A program made the translations under genes and the position numbers. Shown in pieces: positions 42,188-51,097 of a stretch of 64,000 nucleotides of DNA (positions are counted from its first letter, which is position 1; each line of letters starts with the position of its first letter). Source of the stretch: Thermomonas haemolytica (GTDB lineage: Bacteria > Pseudomonadota > Gammaproteobacteria > Xanthomonadales > Xanthomonadaceae); contig NZ_SMAP01000005.1 in assembly GCF_004346265.1 (NCBI RefSeq), positions 1 to 64,000 on the forward strand, written 5' to 3'. The notes under the pieces were generated by a model. That model saw nothing but the letters and a program-made list of their open reading frames with translations. It made no database searches and was not told where the DNA came from.

Positions 42188-43324
42188 ATGCACCACGTTG
42201 CCACCGCGCCGGGCGGACAGCCCGCATCGCCGCGATTGCTGCAGGAACTTGCCGAGACGCTGCAGCGCCTGCGCCTGGGCGGGCCGTTCTACCTTCTGTT
42301 GTGGCTGCTCGCCGGGGCTGCCAGCGGGCTGTGGGAGCGTGCGCGTTGGCCGTTCCTGCTGATCGCATTGGTGTTCGTTGGACTCAACGTGCTGCGGTTC
42401 CGCGTCCGCGGTCTGCCGGACAGCGCGCCGGAAGATGCCGTGCGCCGACGCCTGGACTGGATCTGGACGCTGCTGCTGATCAATTCCGCGGTGTGGGGGG
42501 TGGCAGTGGCATGGCTGCTGCTGACGACGCCCAGCGAAAGCGCGCGCACGGTCGCCGCGATCAGCTCCTATGCCTTCGCCACCGCGTTCGCGCACAACTT
42601 CCCGATGCGCCTGCGGGCTGCGTTCGCCGCCCTTTGCCTGCTGTACCTCTCCACCCTGGGCGCGCTGATCGCCAACGGCTCGCGCTTCGAATTGATCGCG
42701 GTGAGCTGCCTCTACCTGCTGTACATCAGTCTGGCCCTGCGCCGCAGCCATGGCGAATACCGCCAACGGCTGGATCTGGAGGACGAACTGCGCCGCCAGC
42801 GCGACCTGTTCGAGCAGCAGAGCCGGCGCGACGGCCTGACCGGGCTGGCGAATCGCCGCCGGTTCTCCGCCGCGCTGGGCGACTGGTGCGCACGGGCCCG
42901 GGACGATGGCAATGCACTCATCCTGCTGTTGCTCGACCTCGACCACTTCAAGGCCATCAACGACCGCCACGGCCATGCCGCCGGCGACGCCTGCCTGTGC
43001 ATATTCTCCGCAAGCCTGCAGGCGGCGTTCCCGGATACCGGGCGCGAGCTGGTGGCGCGGTTGGGGGGCGAGGAGTTCGGGGTGCTCGTGCGCGGTGGCC
43101 TGGACGAAACGGTGCGGCGTGCCGACATGTTCCGCGCCGCGTTCGCGGCCCAGCCGCTGGCATTGCCCGACCGCGAACTGCACTGCAGCGTGAGCATCGG
43201 CGCGGCCGCCTTCGATCCCCGCCGTGACGGCAACGGCGATGCGCTCTACCACGCGGCCGACACCGCGCTGTACCGGGCCAAGTCCGCCGGACGCAATACC
43301 GTGGCGGTGGCCGCTCCAGGCTGA
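42188..43324 (+). CDS. Membrane diguanylate cyclase (GGDEF)
   Basis: A 378-residue protein. The N-terminal half has about five or six membrane helices (residues about 30-190), a short linker (LDLEDELRRQRDLFEQQ) follows, then a GGDEF domain with the GGEEF active site in VARLGGEEFGVLV. It should make c-di-GMP. The I-site position reads TGRE rather than RxxD. The start at 42188 follows GGGGAGGG. It is divergent from metF and shares the intergenic region containing the methionine-cycle motif, which is probably incidental. Confidence 0.9.
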   Translation: MHHVATAPGGQPASPRLLQELAETLQRLRLGGPFYLLLWLLAGAASGLWERARWPFLLIALVFVGLNVLRFRVRGLPDSAPEDAVRRRLDWIWTLLLINSAVWGVAVAWLLLTTPSESARTVAAISSYAFATAFAHNFPMRLRAAFAALCLLYLSTLGALIANGSRFELIAVSCLYLLYISLALRRSHGEYRQRLDLEDELRRQRDLFEQQSRRDGLTGLANRRRFSAALGDWCARARDDGNALILLLLDLDHFKAINDRHGHAAGDACLCIFSASLQAAFPDTGRELVARLGGEEFGVLVRGGLDETVRRADMFRAAFAAQPLALPDRELHCSVSIGAAAFDPRRDGNGDALYHAADTALYRAKSAGRNTVAVAAPG

Positions 43325-43340
43325 CATCGCCGCTACGAAA

Positions 43341-43362
43341 ACGGGCGCCCTGCGGCGCCCGT
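43341..43362. terminator. Bidirectional terminator, GGDEF gene / ahcY
   Basis: ACGGGCGCC (43341-43349) pairs with GGCGCCCGT (43354-43362) around CTGC. For ahcY on the minus strand it is followed by TTTT. It lies between two convergent genes. Confidence 0.75.
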
Positions 43363-43386
43363 CGTCGTGTCCGCCGTTGGCGGCGA

Positions 43387-44832
43387 TCAGTAGCGGTAGT
43401 GCTCCGGCTTGAACGGGCCTTCCACCGGCACGCCGAGGTAGGCGGCCTGCTCGGGGGTGAGGGTGGTCAGTTTCACGCCGATCTTCTCCAGGTGCAGGCG
43501 CGCCACTTCCTCGTCCAGCTTCTTCGGCAGGATGTAGACCTTGGCCGCGTAGGCGTCCTTGTTCGCCCACAGGTCGATCTGCGCCAAGGTCTGGTTGGAG
43601 AAGCTGTTGCTCATCACAAAGCTGGGGTGGCCGGTGGCGCAGCCGAGGTTCACCAGGCGGCCTTCGGCCAGCAGGAAGATGCTGTGGCCGTCGGCGAAGG
43701 TGTACTTGTCCACCTGCGGCTTGATGTTGGTCTTCACCGCGCCGCTGGCGTTGAGGCGGTCGACCTGGATCTCGTTGTCGAAGTGGCCGATGTTGCAGAC
43801 GATGGCCTGGTCCTTCATCGCCTGCATGTGCTCGAGGCGGATGATGTCCTTGTTGCCGGTGGTGGTGACGTAGATGTCGGCGGTGCCGAGGGTGTCCTCG
43901 ACCGTCTTCACCTCGAAGCCCTCCATCGCCGCCTGCAGGGCGCAGATCGGGTCGATCTCGGTGACGATCACGCGGCAGCCGTAGGCGCGCAGCGAGTGGG
44001 CGCTGCCCTTTCCGACGTCGCCGTAGCCGCACACCACCGCCACCTTGCCGGCCAGCATCACGTCCATCGCGCGCTTGAGGCCATCGGCCAGCGATTCGCG
44101 GCAGCCGTACAGGTTGTCGAACTTAGACTTGGTGACCGAGTCGTTGACGTTGATCGCCGGCACCAGCAGCTTGCCGGCCTCTGCCAGCTGATAGAGGCGG
44201 TGCACGCCGGTGGTGGTCTCCTCGGACACGCCCTTCCAGTCCTTCACCACCCGCGTCCAGTAGCCGGGGCGCTCCTTGGCGACGCGCTTGAGCAGGTTCT
44301 TGATCACCTGCTCCTCGTGGCTGCCCGAGGCGGAGTTCACCCAGCTATCGTCGCCCTGCTCCAGCTCGTAGCCCTTGTGGATGAGCAGGGTGACGTCGCC
44401 GCCGTCGTCCACCACCAGCTGCGGGCCACCCAGGGTGCCGTCGGGCAGGGTGAAGGTCAGCGCGGCCAGGGTGCAGTCCCAGTAGTCCTCCAGGGTCTCG
44501 CCCTTCCACGCGAACACCGAGGTGCCGGACGCGGCGATCGCGGCGGCGGCGTGGTCCTGGGTGCTGAAGATGTTGCAGGAGGCCCAGCGCACGTCGGCGC
44601 CGAGATCCTTCAGGGTCTCGATCAGTACCGCGGTCTGGATGGTCATGTGCAGCGAGCCGGTCACGCGCACGCCCTTGAGCGGCTGCTGCGGCGCGTACTT
44701 GGCGCGGATCGCCATCAGGCCGGGCATCTCGTGCTCGGCGATCTCGATTTCCTTGCGGCCCCAGTCGGCCAGGGAGATGTCGGCCACCTTGTAGTCGGCG
44801 GCGGCGTGGAGGGGCTGGACCTGTGCGTTCAT
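43387..44832 (-). CDS. ahcY: S-adenosylhomocysteine hydrolase
   Basis: A 481-residue NAD-dependent enzyme that splits S-adenosylhomocysteine into adenosine and homocysteine, relieving inhibition of methyltransferases. Motifs: [52 protein letters not shown], the NAD-binding [13 protein letters not shown], and the C-terminal [13 protein letters not shown] with the conserved NAD-contacting lysine and tyrosine. The insert around residues 150-190 is typical of bacterial forms. An SAH riboswitch in its leader should raise expression when SAH accumulates. Confidence 0.97.
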   Translation of the reverse strand: MNAQVQPLHAAADYKVADISLADWGRKEIEIAEHEMPGLMAIRAKYAPQQPLKGVRVTGSLHMTIQTAVLIETLKDLGADVRWASCNIFSTQDHAAAAIAASGTSVFAWKGETLEDYWDCTLAALTFTLPDGTLGGPQLVVDDGGDVTLLIHKGYELEQGDDSWVNSASGSHEEQVIKNLLKRVAKERPGYWTRVVKDWKGVSEETTTGVHRLYQLAEAGKLLVPAINVNDSVTKSKFDNLYGCRESLADGLKRAMDVMLAGKVAVVCGYGDVGKGSAHSLRAYGCRVIVTEIDPICALQAAMEGFEVKTVEDTLGTADIYVTTTGNKDIIRLEHMQAMKDQAIVCNIGHFDNEIQVDRLNASGAVKTNIKPQVDKYTFADGHSIFLLAEGRLVNLGCATGHPSFVMSNSFSNQTLAQIDLWANKDAYAAKVYILPKKLDEEVARLHLEKIGVKLTTLTPEQAAYLGVPVEGPFKPEHYRY

Positions 44833-44857
44833 GGCAATGCTCCGTGAGTGCGGTGGA

Positions 44858-44932
44858 ATGCGGTCACGGGCGCCGTTGTTCGATGCCGAGCCTGGTCGTG
44901 GTGGACACGATCGCAGCGCCCCTCGGCCTCGC
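44858..44932 (-). promoter_or_regulatory. SAH riboswitch of ahcY
   Basis: Read on the minus strand, the leader contains CCGAGGGGCGCTGCGA, then CAGGCTCGG, and then AACGGCGCCCGTGACC, in the order and spacing of the conserved blocks of the SAH-responsive riboswitch (CCGAGG-GCGCUGC, GGCUCGG, ACGGCGCYC). CCGAGG pairs with the CTCGG block, and GGGCGC pairs with GCGCCC to form the pseudoknot. A TACAAT -10 box (44934-44939, minus strand) places the transcript start at the riboswitch 5' end. SAH binding should turn the gene on. Confidence 0.85.
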
Positions 44933-44971
44933 CATTGTAAACCGGCGGCGGGGCGGATGGCGCGCCGCCGG

Positions 44972-46855
44972 TCAGCCGTCCAGTGCTTCCCAGCGGGCGT
45001 AGGCGGCGTCCAGCTCGGCCTGCAGCCGGGCCAGCGCGGCATTGGCCTGCTGCTGGGCCGCGCCGTCCTGGCGGTAGAACGCCGGGTCCTGCATCGCGGC
45101 GGTGCGCGCGGCGATCTCGGTTTCCAGCTGCTCGATCCGGCCGGGCAGCTGCTCCAGCTCGCGCTGGTCCTTGTAACTCAGCTTCTTGCGTGCGGGGGCC
45201 TCCGCCGGCGCGGGCGGTGGAGCCGAGGGTGTGGCGGACGGCTTGGGCGCAGCCGCGGCGGGTGGCGTTGCCGGGGCCGGCGCGGGGCGTTGGCGCAGCC
45301 AGTCGCTGTAGCCGCCGACGTAGTCGCCCAGCCGGCCGTCGCCTTCCAGCACCAGGGTGCTGGTCACCACGTTGTCGAGGAAGTCGCGGTCGTGGCTGAC
45401 CAGCAGCAGGGTGCCGGGATAGTCCAGCAGCAGCTCCTCCAGCAGCTCGAGGGTTTCCACGTCGAGGTCGTTGGTGGGCTCGTCCATCACCAGCAGGTTG
45501 GACGGCTGCGCGAACAGGCGTGCCAGCAGCAGGCGGTTGCGCTCGCCGCCGGACAGGCGGGTGATCGGCGCGCGCGCGCGTTCCGGCGAGAACAGGAACT
45601 CCTGCAGATAGCCGACCACGTGCTTGCGGCTGCCGTTGATCTCCACGAAGTCGCGGCCGCCGGCCACGTTCTCCAGCGCGTTGCGGGTGTCGTCCAGCTG
45701 GCTGCGGTGCTGGTCGAAGTAGGCGATCTGCAGATTGGTGCCCAGGTCCACCTTGCCGGTATCCGGCTGCAGCTCACCCAGCAGGATCTTGAGCAGGGTG
45801 GACTTGCCCGAGCCGTTCGGGCCGATGATGCCGACCTTGTCGCCGCGCAGGAGCGTGGCCGAGGCGTCGCGCAGGATGACCTGCCCGCCGAACGCCTGCG
45901 ACACGCCGGTCATCTCGATCACCTTCTTGCCGGAGGCCTGCGCGCTCGCGGCCTCCATCTTCACCTTGCCGGTCAGCTCGCGGCGCGCGGCGCGCTCGCG
46001 GCGCATCGCCTTCAGCGCGGTGACGCGGCCCTCGTTGCGGGTGCGGCGGGCCTTGATGCCCTGGCGGATCCACACCTCCTCCTGCGCCAGCAGCTTGTCG
46101 AAGCGCGCGTTCTCCTGCGCTTCGGCGTGCAGGCGCTCCTCGCGCCGGCGCAGGTAGTTGTCGTAGTCGCCGGGCCAGCTGGTGACGCGGCCGCGGTCGA
46201 TCTCGACGATGCGGGTGGCCAGCGCGCGCAGGAAGCCGCGGTCGTGGGTGACGAAAACGAGGCTGCCGGCGAAGGTCTTGAGGAAGCCCTCCAGCCAGTC
46301 GATCGCGGCGATGTCGAGGTGGTTGGTGGGTTCGTCCAGCAGCAGGACGTCGGGCGCGCGCACCAGTGCCTGGGCCAGCAGCACGCGCCGCTTCATGCCG
46401 CCGGAGAGCGCCGCGAATTCGGCGTCCTCGGGAAGCTCCAGCCGCTCCAGCACCTGCTGCACGCGGCGGTCCAGGTCCCAGCCGTCGCCGGCCTCGATCA
46501 GCGCCTGCGCCTCCGCCATCGCGGCCATGTCGCCGGCATGCACGGCGTGGTGGTAGCGCGCCAGCAGCGCGCCGAGGTCGCCCAGCCCTGCGGCCACCAC
46601 GTCGAACACGCTGCCCTGCGTGTCCTGCGGGACTTCCTGCGCCATCCGCGCGACCACGATGCCGCTCTGCACGCGCACCTCGCCATCATCGGGCTTGAGC
46701 TCGCCGGCCATCAGCCGCATCAGGGTGGACTTGCCGGCGCCGTTGCGGCCGACGATGCAGACGCGTTCGCCGGGTTCGATGGTGAGGTCGACGTGTTCGA
46801 GCAGCAGCGGGCCGCCGACGCCGAAGTCGACGCGCTGGAACTGGAGGAGGGGCAT
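44972..46855 (-). CDS. uup: ABC-F family ATPase Uup
   Basis: A 627-residue protein with two ABC ATPase domains and no membrane segment. Walker A motifs are [14 protein letters not shown] (about residues 35-48) and [14 protein letters not shown] (about 350). Signature motifs are LSGGMKRR and LSGGERNR, and the Walker B motifs are [11 protein letters not shown] and [11 protein letters not shown]. The C-terminal region after residue 530 is Pro/Ala-rich followed by a coiled coil ([21 protein letters not shown]), diagnostic of Uup. ABC-F proteins act on the ribosome, and Uup also affects transposon excision and branched-DNA processing. Confidence 0.92.
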   Translation of the reverse strand: MPLLQFQRVDFGVGGPLLLEHVDLTIEPGERVCIVGRNGAGKSTLMRLMAGELKPDDGEVRVQSGIVVARMAQEVPQDTQGSVFDVVAAGLGDLGALLARYHHAVHAGDMAAMAEAQALIEAGDGWDLDRRVQQVLERLELPEDAEFAALSGGMKRRVLLAQALVRAPDVLLLDEPTNHLDIAAIDWLEGFLKTFAGSLVFVTHDRGFLRALATRIVEIDRGRVTSWPGDYDNYLRRREERLHAEAQENARFDKLLAQEEVWIRQGIKARRTRNEGRVTALKAMRRERAARRELTGKVKMEAASAQASGKKVIEMTGVSQAFGGQVILRDASATLLRGDKVGIIGPNGSGKSTLLKILLGELQPDTGKVDLGTNLQIAYFDQHRSQLDDTRNALENVAGGRDFVEINGSRKHVVGYLQEFLFSPERARAPITRLSGGERNRLLLARLFAQPSNLLVMDEPTNDLDVETLELLEELLLDYPGTLLLVSHDRDFLDNVVTSTLVLEGDGRLGDYVGGYSDWLRQRPAPAPATPPAAAAPKPSATPSAPPPAPAEAPARKKLSYKDQRELEQLPGRIEQLETEIAARTAAMQDPAFYRQDGAAQQQANAALARLQAELDAAYARWEALDG

Positions 46856-46884
46856 GCGCGCATTTTACGCGGCCCCCCACGCGA

Positions 46885-46908
46885 ACGGGCCGCATCGCTG
46901 CGGCCCGT
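46885..46908 (-). terminator. Terminator hairpin near uup/metK
   Basis: ACGGGCCGCA (46885-46894) pairs perfectly with TGCGGCCCGT (46899-46908) around TCGC, after the metK stop and before uup. No T-run. Confidence 0.6.
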
Positions 46909-46935
46909 CCGGGTGTCGCCTGCCGCGGTGGCGGC

Positions 46936-48147
46936 TTACTTCAGCTTGGCGGCCTTGCGCAGGGCCTCGGCCTTGTCGGTCTTCTCCCACGAGAACGCGG
47001 TCGCCTTCTGCTTCTTGCCCTCGCCGTCGGTGTAGCTGATCTCTTTCGGCTTGCGGCCGAAGTGGCCGTAGGCGGCGGTCGGCAGATAGATCGGGTGCTC
47101 CAGGTCCAGCATGCGGGTGATCGCGTACGGACGCAGGTCGAAATGGGCGCGGATCAGCTTCTCGATCACGGCGTCATCGACCTTGCCGGTGCCGAAGGTG
47201 GTGACCGAGATCGAGGTCGGCTCGGCCACGCCGATGGCGTAGCTCACCTGCACCTCGCACTTGTCGGCCAGGCCGGCGGCGACGATGTTCTTGGCCACGT
47301 AGCGCGCGGCGTAGGCGGCCGAGCGGTCCACCTTCGACGGATCCTTGCCGGAGAACGCGCCGCCGCCGTGGCGGGCCATGCCGCCGTAGGTATCGACGAT
47401 GATCTTGCGCCCGGTCAGGCCGCAGTCGCCCACCGGGCCGCCGGTCTCGAAGACGCCGGTCGGGTTGATGAATACTTTGCGCTTCGGCAAGGCGTCCAGC
47501 CATTTCTTCGGCAGCACCGGGGCAAGGATATGCTCTCGTACGGCCTCGACGATGTCTTTGTGCTTGATGCCGGGATCGTGCTGGGTGGACAGCACCACCG
47601 CGTCGAGGCCGACGATGTCGTGGCCGTCGTAGCGCAGGGTCACCTGGCTCTTGGCGTCCGGGCGCAGCCACTTCAGCTTGCCGCTCTTGCGCACCTTCGC
47701 CTGCTGCTCGACCAGGCGGTGCGCGTAGTAGATCGGCGCCGGCATGAACTCGGGCGCCTCGTTGCAGGCGTAGCCGAACATCAGGCCCTGGTCGCCCGCG
47801 CCCTGGTCCTCGGGCTTCTTGCGGTCCACGCCGCGGTTGATGTCGCGCGACTGCTTGCCGATCATGTTGATGATGGCGCAGGTGTGGCCGTCGAAGCCGA
47901 CGTCGCTGTTGTCGTAGCCGATGCCGTTGATGACCTCGCGCGCCAGCGCCTCGATGTCCACCCACGCGCTGGTGGTGACCTCGCCAGCCACGATCGCCGC
48001 GCCGGTCTTCACCAGCGTCTCGCAGGCCACGCGGGCGTGCTTGTCCTGGGCCAGGATCGCGTCCAGCACCGCATCGGAGATCTGGTCGGCGAGCTTGTCC
48101 GGATGGCCCTCGGAGACCGATTCGGAAGTGAACAGGTAGCTGGACAT
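46936..48147 (-). CDS. metK: S-adenosylmethionine synthetase
   Basis: A 403-residue enzyme that makes SAM from methionine and ATP. Motifs: [24 protein letters not shown] at the N-terminus, the loop [68 protein letters not shown], and the C-terminal YGHFG. The start at 48147 follows AAGGA. That AAGGA is part of the conserved ATATCC...GGATG block shared with metF, so a protein bound there could also be close to the ribosome-binding site. Confidence 0.97.
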   Translation of the reverse strand: MSSYLFTSESVSEGHPDKLADQISDAVLDAILAQDKHARVACETLVKTGAAIVAGEVTTSAWVDIEALAREVINGIGYDNSDVGFDGHTCAIINMIGKQSRDINRGVDRKKPEDQGAGDQGLMFGYACNEAPEFMPAPIYYAHRLVEQQAKVRKSGKLKWLRPDAKSQVTLRYDGHDIVGLDAVVLSTQHDPGIKHKDIVEAVREHILAPVLPKKWLDALPKRKVFINPTGVFETGGPVGDCGLTGRKIIVDTYGGMARHGGGAFSGKDPSKVDRSAAYAARYVAKNIVAAGLADKCEVQVSYAIGVAEPTSISVTTFGTGKVDDAVIEKLIRAHFDLRPYAITRMLDLEHPIYLPTAAYGHFGRKPKEISYTDGEGKKQKATAFSWEKTDKAEALRKAAKLK

Positions 48148-48153
48148 CGCTTT

Positions 48154-48180
48154 ATATCCTTGTATTCGGATGGAAAGATG
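48154..48180. promoter_or_regulatory. Methionine-cycle motif, metK copy
   Basis: On the plus strand it reads ATATCCTTGTATTCGGATG followed by GAAAGATGG. The first 19 bases differ from the metF copy (42094-42122) at one position. It begins 6 bp upstream of the metK start codon. Confidence 0.65.
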
Positions 48181-48257
48181 GCTGCGAATGATACATGCTG
48201 GCGGCCCGGCGCGCATCATGCGCCTGCGGGCGTGACCGGAATGTTGGGCCGGCGTTA

Positions 48258-48399
48258 AGGAACCTCTGATCAACGCAGAGGTTCCTGCCGGCCATGGATG
48301 GCCGGCCACGCATCAATCATGTAAGTGATGGATGCGTGTGAGCCGAGTCCGGACCTGTGCCGGACTCGGCGTGGGCTGACAACGCCTGGATGGCGTTGT
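48258..48399. repeat. Cluster of five consecutive hairpins
   Basis: Five stem-loops follow each other with almost no spacing. (1) 48258-48286, AGGAACCTCTG/CAGAGGTTCCT, 11 bp. (2) 48287-48306, GCCGGCCAT/ATGGCCGGC. (3) 48308-48337, 11 of 12 pairs around ACGCATC/GATGCGT. (4) 48342-48370, GCCGAGTCCGG/CCGGACTCGGC, 11 bp. (5) 48379-48399, ACAACGCC/GGCGTTGT, 8 bp. They occupy the intergenic region between the divergent metK and OlsF-like genes. There is no coding capacity. The rest of the 48181-48257 and 48400-48507 stretches holds nothing recognisable. Confidence 0.8.
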
Positions 48400-48507
48400 T
48401 CAGGCCTTCCTTTAAGTTCCGCTGTCACCGCCGGGTCATGCGCCTGCCATCCGGCTGTCCCGTTGCGCGGGCAGGCTGCGGGCCAACCCGGCCGCCACTC
48501 CACTCCC

Positions 48508-50235
48508 ATGCTCCAGCTCGAACAGCGCCTGCAGCAGCGGTTCCCGCACTGGTTCCGCGGCCGCCGCGCACTTCTCGCACGTCCGCTGCTGCGCGGGATC
48601 GCGCGCTGGTCGCGGCTGGACGAGATCGACGCCTTCCTCGCCGGCAACGGCCACCTGCGCGGCTTCGGTTTCGTCGCCGCGGCCCTGCGTCATCTCGGTG
48701 CCGGCTACGACGTGGACGCGGACGAACTGGCGCAGGTGCCCGCCCGCGGGCGGCTGCTGGTGGTCGCCAACCATCCGTCGGGCGCGCTGGACGCGCTGGC
48801 GCTGCTGGATGCCCTCGGCCGGGTGCGGCGCGACGTGCGCATCGTGGCCAACGATTTCCTGTCGGCGCTGGACGGGCTGGGCGAGCTGCTGCTGCCGGTG
48901 CGCATCCTCGGCGGCCGCCCGGCGCAGGACAGCCTGCGCGCGATCGAGGCGGCGCTGGCGCGCGGCGAATGCGTGGTGGTGTTCCCGGCCGGCGAGGTGT
49001 CGCGGCTGGGTCCGGGCGGCATCCGCGACGGCCGCTGGCGGCGCGGTTTCCTGCGCTTCGCCCGCGCCTGCGCGGCGCCGGTGCTGCCGGTGCGCATCCA
49101 CGCCCGCAACTCGGCGCTGTTCTACGGCGCCTCGGCCCTGTTCAAGCCGGCCGGCACCGCCCTGCTGGCGCGCGAGATGTTCGCCCGCCGCGCGCGCCGG
49201 ATCCGGCTGCGCATCGGCACCCCGCGCGATTTGCCGGTCGCGGCCGACGATGCCGCGCTGCTGCGTGAAGTCCGCCGTGAGCTCTATGCGCTGGGCAGCC
49301 GCCGCCGGCGCGCGCGCGAACGCCAGCAGGCACAGGGCCCGGAGCCGCTGGCGGCGGCGGTCGACCCCGGCCTGCTGCGCGCCGGGATCGCCGGGATGCG
49401 GCTGCTGGGCCAGACCGCCGACGGCAAGCAGATCCGGGTGGGGATGCTGGCGGTCGGATCGCCGCTGCTGCACGAGATCGGTCGCCTGCGCGAGCTGACC
49501 TTCCGCGAAGTGGGCGAGGGCACCGGGCGTGCGCTCGACCTGGATGCCTGGGACAGCTGGTACGAGCACATCGTGCTGTGGGATGCGGCGGCCGGGAAGA
49601 TCGCCGGTGCCTACCGGATCGCGCGCGGCGCGCCGACCCTGGCCGCGCACGGCCTGCGCGGGCTGTACACCGCCAGCCTGTTCGACTATGGCGAGGCGAT
49701 GCTGCCGCGGATCGCGCAGGGGATGGAGCTGGGGCGCAGCTTCGTGGTGCCCGAATATTGGAGCAGCCGCAGCCTCGACTATCTCTGGCAGGGCATCGGC
49801 GCCTACCTGCGCGCGCATCCGCAGGTGCGCTACCTGTTCGGCGCGGTCTCGATCAGCGCGGCGCTGCCGCCGGCGGCGCGCGCGCAGATCGTCGCCCACT
49901 ACGCGCGCTGGCACGGCGGCCCGTCGGGCGAGGTCACCGCGCGCCGCCCGTTCGCCTACGAGGCCGCGCATCCCGACGATGCGGCGCTGGACGCCGACAC
50001 CGCCTTCCGGGTGCTGAAGGCCAACCTCGAAACCCTGGGCGCGCAGGTGCCGACCCTCTACAAGCAGTACGTCGAGCTGTGCGAGCCGGGCGGTGCGCGC
50101 TTCCTCGCGTTCGGGGTCGATCCCGGTTTCAGCGATGCGGTGGACGGCCTGATCGAAGTGGACATCGCCTGCATGCGCCCGAAGAAGCGCCAGCGCTACC
50201 TCGGCACCGCCGCGGATTGCGCGGGGGCGGCGTGA
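48508..50235 (+). CDS. Fused PlsC-type / OlsB-type acyltransferase (OlsF-like)
   Basis: A 575-residue two-domain protein. Residues about 60-270 form a lysophospholipid acyltransferase domain with NHPSGALD (88-95; the H and D are catalytic) and FPAGEVSRLGPGGIRDGRW. Residues about 310-570 form a GNAT-like N-acyltransferase domain (ELTFREVGEGTGRALDLDAWDSWYEHIVLWD, YFLG-type core, LGRSFVVPEYWSSRSLDYLWQGI) as in OlsB. This order matches OlsF, the bifunctional enzyme that makes ornithine lipids in one polypeptide. Phosphate-free membrane lipid synthesis is therefore the likely role. The stop overlaps the next start as GTGA. Confidence 0.8.
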   Translation: MLQLEQRLQQRFPHWFRGRRALLARPLLRGIARWSRLDEIDAFLAGNGHLRGFGFVAAALRHLGAGYDVDADELAQVPARGRLLVVANHPSGALDALALLDALGRVRRDVRIVANDFLSALDGLGELLLPVRILGGRPAQDSLRAIEAALARGECVVVFPAGEVSRLGPGGIRDGRWRRGFLRFARACAAPVLPVRIHARNSALFYGASALFKPAGTALLAREMFARRARRIRLRIGTPRDLPVAADDAALLREVRRELYALGSRRRRARERQQAQGPEPLAAAVDPGLLRAGIAGMRLLGQTADGKQIRVGMLAVGSPLLHEIGRLRELTFREVGEGTGRALDLDAWDSWYEHIVLWDAAAGKIAGAYRIARGAPTLAAHGLRGLYTASLFDYGEAMLPRIAQGMELGRSFVVPEYWSSRSLDYLWQGIGAYLRAHPQVRYLFGAVSISAALPPAARAQIVAHYARWHGGPSGEVTARRPFAYEAAHPDDAALDADTAFRVLKANLETLGAQVPTLYKQYVELCEPGGARFLAFGVDPGFSDAVDGLIEVDIACMRPKKRQRYLGTAADCAGAA

Positions 50236-51065
50236 GCGCCGCGCCGCCGCCGCCGATGCGGCGCGCGGTATTCCTCTCCGACGTGCACCTGGGCGCACGC
50301 CACTGCCACGCCGCGGCGTTGGCGGATTTCCTGTCCGGGCTGCGCTGCGCGCGGCTGTACCTGGTCGGTGACATCGTGGACCTGTGGTGGATGGCCCAGC
50401 GCCGCGTGCGCTGGGACGCCGGGCACAACCGGGTGGTCGAGGCCCTGCATGCGCTGCGCCGGGCCGGCACCGAGATCCTCTACATCCCCGGCAATCACGA
50501 CCGCCCGCTGCGGCATTTCTGCGGGCTGGCGCTGCCGGCGCTGCGGGTGCGCCGGCGGGCGATCCACGTCACCGCCGACGGCCGCCGGCTGCTGGTGGTG
50601 CATGGTGATGAGTTCGACGATGTCACCCATTTCGGCACCCTGCAGGAGCGCTTCGGCGACTGGCTGTACTACCGCATCCTGACCTGCAACCAATGGGTGA
50701 ACGCGATCCGCGCACGGCTGGGGCTGCGCTACTGGTCGCTGGCGGAGTTCCTGAAATCCCGCAGCGGCGCCGCCGAGCGCTACATCGGCCGGTTCGTGCA
50801 GGCCGGGCTTGCGGCCGCACGCCGGCGCGGGCTGGACGGCATCGTGTGCGGCCACATCCATCGCGGCGCGCTGATCGAACGCGATGGGCTGGTGTACGCC
50901 AACGACGGCGACTGGGTGGAAAGCCTGAGCGCATTGGTGGAGGAGGCCGACGGCACGCTGCGCCTGCTCTCGCACCTGGGCGAAGTGCTGGCCGAGCTGC
51001 CGCCGCGCGCGCCGGCCACGCCCGCGGCGCAGCCGATGGAGGCCGCATTGCCACGGGCGGCCTGA
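50232..51065 (+). CDS. LpxH-like metallophosphoesterase
   Basis: A 277-residue calcineurin-type phosphoesterase with all metal-binding motifs: SDVHLG (Asp17, His19), VGDIVD (Asp47), PGNHD (Asn88-His89), HGDEFD and CGHIHRG. It belongs to the group annotated as UDP-2,3-diacylglucosamine diphosphatase (lipid A synthesis) but is about 35 residues longer than classical LpxH. It may instead act on another lipid-linked diphosphate. The GTG at 50232 overlaps the OlsF-like stop; an ATG at 50256 would lose 8 residues. Translational coupling to a lipid acyltransferase supports a role in envelope lipids. Confidence 0.83.
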   Translation: MSAAPPPPMRRAVFLSDVHLGARHCHAAALADFLSGLRCARLYLVGDIVDLWWMAQRRVRWDAGHNRVVEALHALRRAGTEILYIPGNHDRPLRHFCGLALPALRVRRRAIHVTADGRRLLVVHGDEFDDVTHFGTLQERFGDWLYYRILTCNQWVNAIRARLGLRYWSLAEFLKSRSGAAERYIGRFVQAGLAAARRRGLDGIVCGHIHRGALIERDGLVYANDGDWVESLSALVEEADGTLRLLSHLGEVLAELPPRAPATPAAQPMEAALPRAA

Positions 51066-51097
51066 TCCGCCTGCGGCCCCTGTGGTAAACAGCACGG

